Notes under the pieces: model-generated
The model's database searches: none
Seen by the model: the letters and a program-made list of their open reading frames with translations, nothing else
What the model was told of the DNA's origin: nothing
Part shown: piece after piece, positions 59,903 to 64,000 of the stretch
Layout of the letters: every line of letters begins with the position of its first letter
How positions within the stretch are numbered: position 1 is the stretch's first letter
Source of the DNA: Sphingomonas sp. TDK1
GTDB lineage: Bacteria > Pseudomonadota > Alphaproteobacteria > Sphingomonadales > Sphingomonadaceae
Reading direction: 5' to 3'
Length of the DNA stretch: 64,000 bases
Assembly (NCBI RefSeq): GCF_001650735.1
Contig: NZ_LXVY01000034.1
Span: forward strand, 62,001 to 126,000
Translations under genes and position numbers: made by a program

Positions 59903-62305
59903 GTGACTACAGAGCTGGCAAAGTTCAAGGAAGCTTACGCTACCATGACGGTGGCGACCTATGAGCCACTCATTTTGCGCTGGATATCTGGCTGGACACT
60001 CCGAACCGTCGCAGGAACAATCGCCAAGCGCAAAGCCAAAGCGGACATATTGAAGCGCCACGCTGAAGGGGCTGCATCGACTGCGATCGCAATCGCCAGC
60101 GTCCGTGCAACGACCCGCGTCAAGAGCCTTCCATCCGCTGCGGCGATGGCCGAAATGGTCAAGGGTCGGGACCTGGTCAACCATGACGATGCCGAGCGCG
60201 CTGAAACGGCTGGCGTGCATAGGCTTGAGCTCAAGGGGTTCCCGCAAGCAGTCGCCTATCGCGGCGTGATCCACCCCTTTGGTTTGACCCTGAAGCCTAG
60301 CGAGCAGGCGCTGCGCGCCAAGAGCATGTCGAACATCGCAGATGATGTTCCCACCTATGTGGCGGGCAACGCGATTTCCCGCGAAGATAATTTTGATCTG
60401 AAGGCTGCCCAGAGCGAAGTCTTCCGGACCATGGTGCAGGCGGTTAAACAGGCACCGGATGGCGACGTCGGCAAAGCGTTGCAGCTGCATCTGAAAGATA
60501 GCGGAATCTACCAGTTCTTCCCGGAAATTCGTATCGAGGAAGCCCTGTCGCCTATTGGCATCGCGCATTTCTACCGTCAGCTTTATTTCAACGCCGAAGA
60601 AGGGTTCGGCCCGATCGAGCAAGCGTTCACGGTGGCGCCGCTCGAGACGCTCGAGGTGGTCTACGAGACCGTTCGCAAGCAGATCCACGAGGAGGTGCTT
60701 GAAGTCGGGCTGGAACAGGTCAGCGAAACCGCAACCGAGGAAAAGAATACTGACGAGGTGTCCGACAAGGTTTCCTCGATGATCCAGCGCGATTCCTCGG
60801 CGGCGATGTCGGCAACCGTGTCCGGCTCTATCGGGGTCTGGCAGGCCAGCGCTTCGGCCAATGCGAGCTTCAAGAATGCCAGCCAGCGGGGCCGCGAACA
60901 GACATCCCGCCGCTTGAAGGAGGTCACCAACCGCGCTGCCGAACGCATCACGAAGACATTCAAGCTGACAACGCGCGATGTCACCGACATCACGACCACC
61001 AATCTGACGCGCCGGATCATCCGCAACGATAGCCCCGCGCCCGTCAGCTATGGTCTGCGCCGCGTGTTGCGCCGGGTAAACGTGAAGGTGCAGGATCTGG
61101 GGCCGCGGTTGGTTTGGCAACTATATGTTCGTACGCCGGGCAAGGGGCTGGCACGCAGCAAATTCGTGCATTTCCGGGAATCCGGACCGATATCCGTGCC
61201 CAATGAACCGCCTGGCCTGCCGCCCCGGCCGGTTGGCGGAACAGACACGGGCACGACCAGTTCGAGCTTGAAATGGGACAACGGGCGAAAGACCTGGTAT
61301 GTGACCATCGTCGTTCAGCCCGGCTCCGACCGCAAGGTGACGTCGGTCAGCATCGATTCGATCACCGATCTTGAGGGCGGCGGCAAGGATGATCTGGCGC
61401 CCTCGCCCAAGAATAACCTGCACTGGGGGGACAATTGGGACGCTGCTGCCCACACGTTCACCACCAACATCGCCATATTGGAAGGCGATGGGGCCAGCGT
61501 CTCGGTGAATTTCACCTATGCATGGGACCCGGCGGGCAGCGTGATTGCCGACTGGGAGGCGAAGCGGCAGGCCGCTGTCGCCGCGATCACCGAGGAACTG
61601 CTCAACAAAAAGTTTGAGCGGGAAAAGGCTCTCATCACGGAACGGAGCAAGATCAAACCCCGTCCTGCGGCCGACCTTCGGAAGGAAGAACGCTATGAAG
61701 TGATGAACAGGATGATTTCACACCTGTTCGCCAATGGCGGTAACGATCCCAGCCCTCTGGAGATCGAGTATTTCCACCGCTATTTTGAAATCGACGCGAT
61801 GTTCACTTACACCCACCCTTCCTGGTGGAAGCCGCGTTATACCCCCGTGGCGACGGGCGCGGCCCGTCCCGCTTATGAGATAACCGCCGATTCCGAGCCC
61901 GCGCCACTGGGGAGTTCGCTCGGCTGGGCGATACAGCTCGACGGCGATGCGCGGCGCAACGAGTTTCTCAACAGTCCGTGGATCAGGGTATGCCTGCCCA
62001 TCTATCCCGGCCGGGAGTCGGAAGCGATCGACTGGTTGTCCAGGCATGTCGAGGGCGAGGAAGGCTATGATGTCAACAACGGGCCGCTGGCCGACCTTCT
62101 GAAACAGGTCGCGCAATATCGCGATCAGGAGGCCAAGCTGGGCATCAACGGTCCGGACTATGTCACGGTCGACTCGACGATCGGCGACGAACCAGGCGAT
62201 CCAAACGCGCCGCTGACGCCTGAGAACATCTATCCTATCGTTCAAGAGTTCGAGGTGACCGTGCCGACGGAGGGATTTGTCTATGACGAGTTGAAGCTGG
62301 TCTAG
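59903..62305 (+). CDS. Large protein of unknown family, first gene of caspase-like operon
   Basis: The GTG at 59903 has a strong GGAGGGG site five bases upstream and gives 800 residues. I recognise no family. The N-terminal 260 residues are mixed helix/strand. Residues about 250-290 are acidic and helical (QIHEEVLEVGLEQVSETATEEK). Residues 297-323 alternate small/polar and hydrophobic residues (MSATVSGSIGVWQASASANA) and are flanked by charged amphipathic helices (RGREQTSRRLKEVTNRAAERI). That pattern is compatible with a membrane-inserting hairpin. Later come a YGLRRVLRRVNVKVQDLGPRLVW segment and, near 692-722, RVCLPIYPGRESEAIDWL. No signal peptide. The next gene starts 21 bp downstream. Confidence 0.85.
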   Translation: MTTELAKFKEAYATMTVATYEPLILRWISGWTLRTVAGTIAKRKAKADILKRHAEGAASTAIAIASVRATTRVKSLPSAAAMAEMVKGRDLVNHDDAERAETAGVHRLELKGFPQAVAYRGVIHPFGLTLKPSEQALRAKSMSNIADDVPTYVAGNAISREDNFDLKAAQSEVFRTMVQAVKQAPDGDVGKALQLHLKDSGIYQFFPEIRIEEALSPIGIAHFYRQLYFNAEEGFGPIEQAFTVAPLETLEVVYETVRKQIHEEVLEVGLEQVSETATEEKNTDEVSDKVSSMIQRDSSAAMSATVSGSIGVWQASASANASFKNASQRGREQTSRRLKEVTNRAAERITKTFKLTTRDVTDITTTNLTRRIIRNDSPAPVSYGLRRVLRRVNVKVQDLGPRLVWQLYVRTPGKGLARSKFVHFRESGPISVPNEPPGLPPRPVGGTDTGTTSSSLKWDNGRKTWYVTIVVQPGSDRKVTSVSIDSITDLEGGGKDDLAPSPKNNLHWGDNWDAAAHTFTTNIAILEGDGASVSVNFTYAWDPAGSVIADWEAKRQAAVAAITEELLNKKFEREKALITERSKIKPRPAADLRKEERYEVMNRMISHLFANGGNDPSPLEIEYFHRYFEIDAMFTYTHPSWWKPRYTPVATGAARPAYEITADSEPAPLGSSLGWAIQLDGDARRNEFLNSPWIRVCLPIYPGRESEAIDWLSRHVEGEEGYDVNNGPLADLLKQVAQYRDQEAKLGINGPDYVTVDSTIGDEPGDPNAPLTPENIYPIVQEFEVTVPTEGFVYDELKLV

Positions 62306-62326
62306 GCGACGGGCGGGTCTCGTCCA

Positions 62327-63232
62327 ATGACCGACGTCATCATCGCTTATGGATGCGAGATACGCGACACCAGCAACGAGAAAGACGTTGTCGCGTATCT
62401 CAACGCCAATGCCGATTCCGCAGGCACCGGCAAATGGACCTATCCGAAAGGAGCCAAGACGCACACGGTAAGCCTCGTCTATACCAAGTCGGCATTTGCC
62501 GCGGCGCTCGACAAGACCGGTGCGGTGGTTGTCTATGATGGCCATTCGCGTATCGGTCAGGGGCCGGTTTTCGGTCCGGTAAGAACGCCGACCTGTCCCG
62601 GAACGACCGCGTTTCCGACCAACCCTTGGGCCGACAATTTTCGAATGGGGTGGGACTTTGCTGACATAGACTGCATCGGCGACATCATGCACCATGGCAT
62701 CAACCCCGCTGAGTTCACATTGCCGACATCGACAAGGGGTGTGTTCGCGTCCAAGGGCCTGCTGAAAATTGTCGAAGATGCGATAGCCGCCAAATCGACC
62801 AGATGCGGCACGCCAAAGGCATGGCGCAGCCTGTCCGCCTGTTTCCCGAGGGCGGCCGCCCAGGCCAACTGTCGTGGCGCAACGCCTCTGGCGGGGAGGC
62901 ATTATTACCGGTCACGCAAGGGCGGAGCCGATTTCGACACACTGGTGAAAGTGGGCGATGCGGACCTCAAGAAACATAAACTTGCCTGCGCGGTGCTATT
63001 CATGAACAGCTGCTCGAGCAAACGTCATTTTCTCGGTGCGTTGAGACGCCAGAAGGCGGCAGCAAAATCAAAATGCGTGTTTTATCTCACCGGCGATTCT
63101 TGCAGCGCGAACACGACGCTACTGTTCCTGAAAGCGGTTCTGGCCGGGACTGACGTGTCCAAGCGATCCAAATCCATCTTGAAGGTCATGAACGGCTTGG
63201 TCGGTTCCGGTTTCATCAGTCTCGAGAAATGA
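62327..63232 (+). CDS. Putative clan CD (caspase-like) cysteine protease
   Basis: The 301-residue protein shows the two catalytic blocks of caspase-fold peptidases in the right order and context. A hydrophobic strand leads to a His (AVVVYDGHSRIGQGP, His73), and a second strand leads to a Cys (CAVLFMNSCSSKRHF, Cys229). Between them are WADNFRMGWDFADIDCIGD and a Cys-rich segment. A third strand, KCVFYLTGDS, follows. No signal peptide or membrane helix is seen, so it would act in the cytoplasm. In other operons such proteases activate toxin partners by cleavage. The partner genes here start 3 bp downstream and end 21 bp upstream. Assignment is by motif only. Confidence 0.65.
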   Translation: MTDVIIAYGCEIRDTSNEKDVVAYLNANADSAGTGKWTYPKGAKTHTVSLVYTKSAFAAALDKTGAVVVYDGHSRIGQGPVFGPVRTPTCPGTTAFPTNPWADNFRMGWDFADIDCIGDIMHHGINPAEFTLPTSTRGVFASKGLLKIVEDAIAAKSTRCGTPKAWRSLSACFPRAAAQANCRGATPLAGRHYYRSRKGGADFDTLVKVGDADLKKHKLACAVLFMNSCSSKRHFLGALRRQKAAAKSKCVFYLTGDSCSANTTLLFLKAVLAGTDVSKRSKSILKVMNGLVGSGFISLEK

Positions 63233-63235
63233 CCC

Positions 63236-64000
63236 ATGATCAGCGGTGAAGACAATATGGAGATTGCCTCGCTGATCAGCGGAGGTGACGAGGCTATAGA
63301 ACGTGGCGGCGAGCTGCTTGAGCGCCTTTTGGCCGAACACCCGGAATGGGCCGAGACTGCGGTCCCGTATCTGGCAACGGGGCAGCCTTCGCTGGTGGCT
63401 GCTGCGCGACGTATCCTTACAATGTTCGATGAGCAGGCTTTGTGCACGATCGCGCGCGGCTTCGAAATCGACAACGCGACGGCGCGCTTCCATATATTGA
63501 GTGTACTTTGGGCACACCTGATTGCCATGGACCTGCGTGAGCGGGCCGAATGGCTGGAAGAGGTTGCGCCGCATCTGCGACGGGGACTGGGAGACATGCG
63601 CGTTCCGGTTCGCGGTTTCAACGAACCGGAAATCGTCGAAATCGAGAATGACTATCGGCTGTGTGACGAAACCTACCTGTTTCTCAATCGCATGCTTTCC
63701 CTCGACTATGACGACAGCGTGTTCGCCATGTTGGAAGAGGAAGCGCGCACACCCGTTGTGCAGCAGTTCGAACGGCGCTTTGACAATCTGTTCGGCACGC
63801 CTGCGGCGGTCGCGCGCAAAGCGGCCAAACAGTCGACGCTCCTAACCGAACTGACCATCGTCGCACAGTTTCCGGAGATATTCACCTTCGCTGACGCACA
63901 GGAGGAGCGCGACAAAGCTAAAGCCGGCCAATGGGCGCCCACAACCAAGGATTTTCTCGCTGTAGCACAGGTGGATACACCCAACCCGAGCAAGGCAATT
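63236..64000 (+). CDS. Third gene of caspase-like operon, unknown, 3' end outside window
   Basis: The ATG at 63236 is 3 bp after the protease stop, and the frame stays open for 255 codons to the window edge, so the protein is truncated here. The sequence is acidic and mostly helical: MISGEDNMEIASLISGGDEA, HPEWAETAVPYLATGQPSLV, then RERAEWLEEVAPHLRRGLGD and YLFLNRMLSLDYDDSVFAML. Units of about 35-40 residues suggest HEAT-like helical repeats, though no clear consensus is visible. No catalytic motif is seen. Tight spacing indicates cotranscription with the two upstream genes. Function unknown. Confidence 0.75.
   Translation, partial: MISGEDNMEIASLISGGDEAIERGGELLERLLAEHPEWAETAVPYLATGQPSLVAAARRILTMFDEQALCTIARGFEIDNATARFHILSVLWAHLIAMDLRERAEWLEEVAPHLRRGLGDMRVPVRGFNEPEIVEIENDYRLCDETYLFLNRMLSLDYDDSVFAMLEEEARTPVVQQFERRFDNLFGTPAAVARKAAKQSTLLTELTIVAQFPEIFTFADAQEERDKAKAGQWAPTTKDFLAVAQVDTPNPSKAI

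Overview
The window is GC-rich, gene-dense chromosomal DNA from an alphaproteobacterium, most likely a Sphingomonas-like member of the Sphingomonadaceae. The evidence is a PopZ-type polar organiser protein, a recA preceded by the alphaproteobacterial LexA box GTTC-N7-GTTC, the recA / alaS / icd neighbourhood, NADP-isocitrate dehydrogenase of the eukaryote-like type, two TonB-dependent receptors, and many exported peptidases and glycoside hydrolases. This assignment rests on gene content only.

Layout. 1-20 kb is mostly housekeeping: popZ-like, a secreted S9 peptidase, a MOSC protein, recA, a katE-type catalase, a glutathione S-transferase, a dicarboxylate symporter, a TPR lipoprotein-like protein, a Tat-exported M24 peptidase, a darcynin/TetR pair, alaS, a CPA2 antiporter and icd. 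20-32 kb holds a degenerate response regulator, a cytochrome P450, and a complete type I secretion exporter (TolC, HlyB-like ABC, HlyD). The exporter lies directly behind a very large GH81 beta-1,3-glucanase with four C-terminal tryptophan-rich calcium-type repeats, which is very probably its cargo. A LacI-type palindrome sits at the glucanase start. 32-38.6 kb carries a GH35/GH31 glycosidase pair and a three-gene cluster (isochorismatase fold, M17 N-terminal domain only, beta-repeat protein). 38.6-43.2 kb is a compact fumC-cupin-mqo-thrE operon. 43.8-51.4 kb has an M1 peptidase, a GH43 glycosidase, a TonB-dependent receptor and an M14 carboxypeptidase. 51.4-53 kb contains an integrase remnant and small genes. 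52.8-58 kb is a Fec-type surface-signalling operon (ECF sigma, FecR, STN-containing TonB receptor, Tat-exported metallophosphoesterase). An SDR and an ArsR-type regulator are divergent at 58-59.2 kb.

From about 59.2 kb the character changes: an aldo/keto reductase remnant, then an AT-rich leader with two inverted repeats, then a tight operon that runs off the right edge. It encodes an 800-residue protein with no family I recognise, a clan-CD (caspase-like) cysteine-protease candidate with a visible His/Cys pair, and a third unrecognised acidic helical protein, incomplete here. This is the best candidate in the window for an undescribed system, possibly a defence or toxin module. That role is inference: no homology search could be run.
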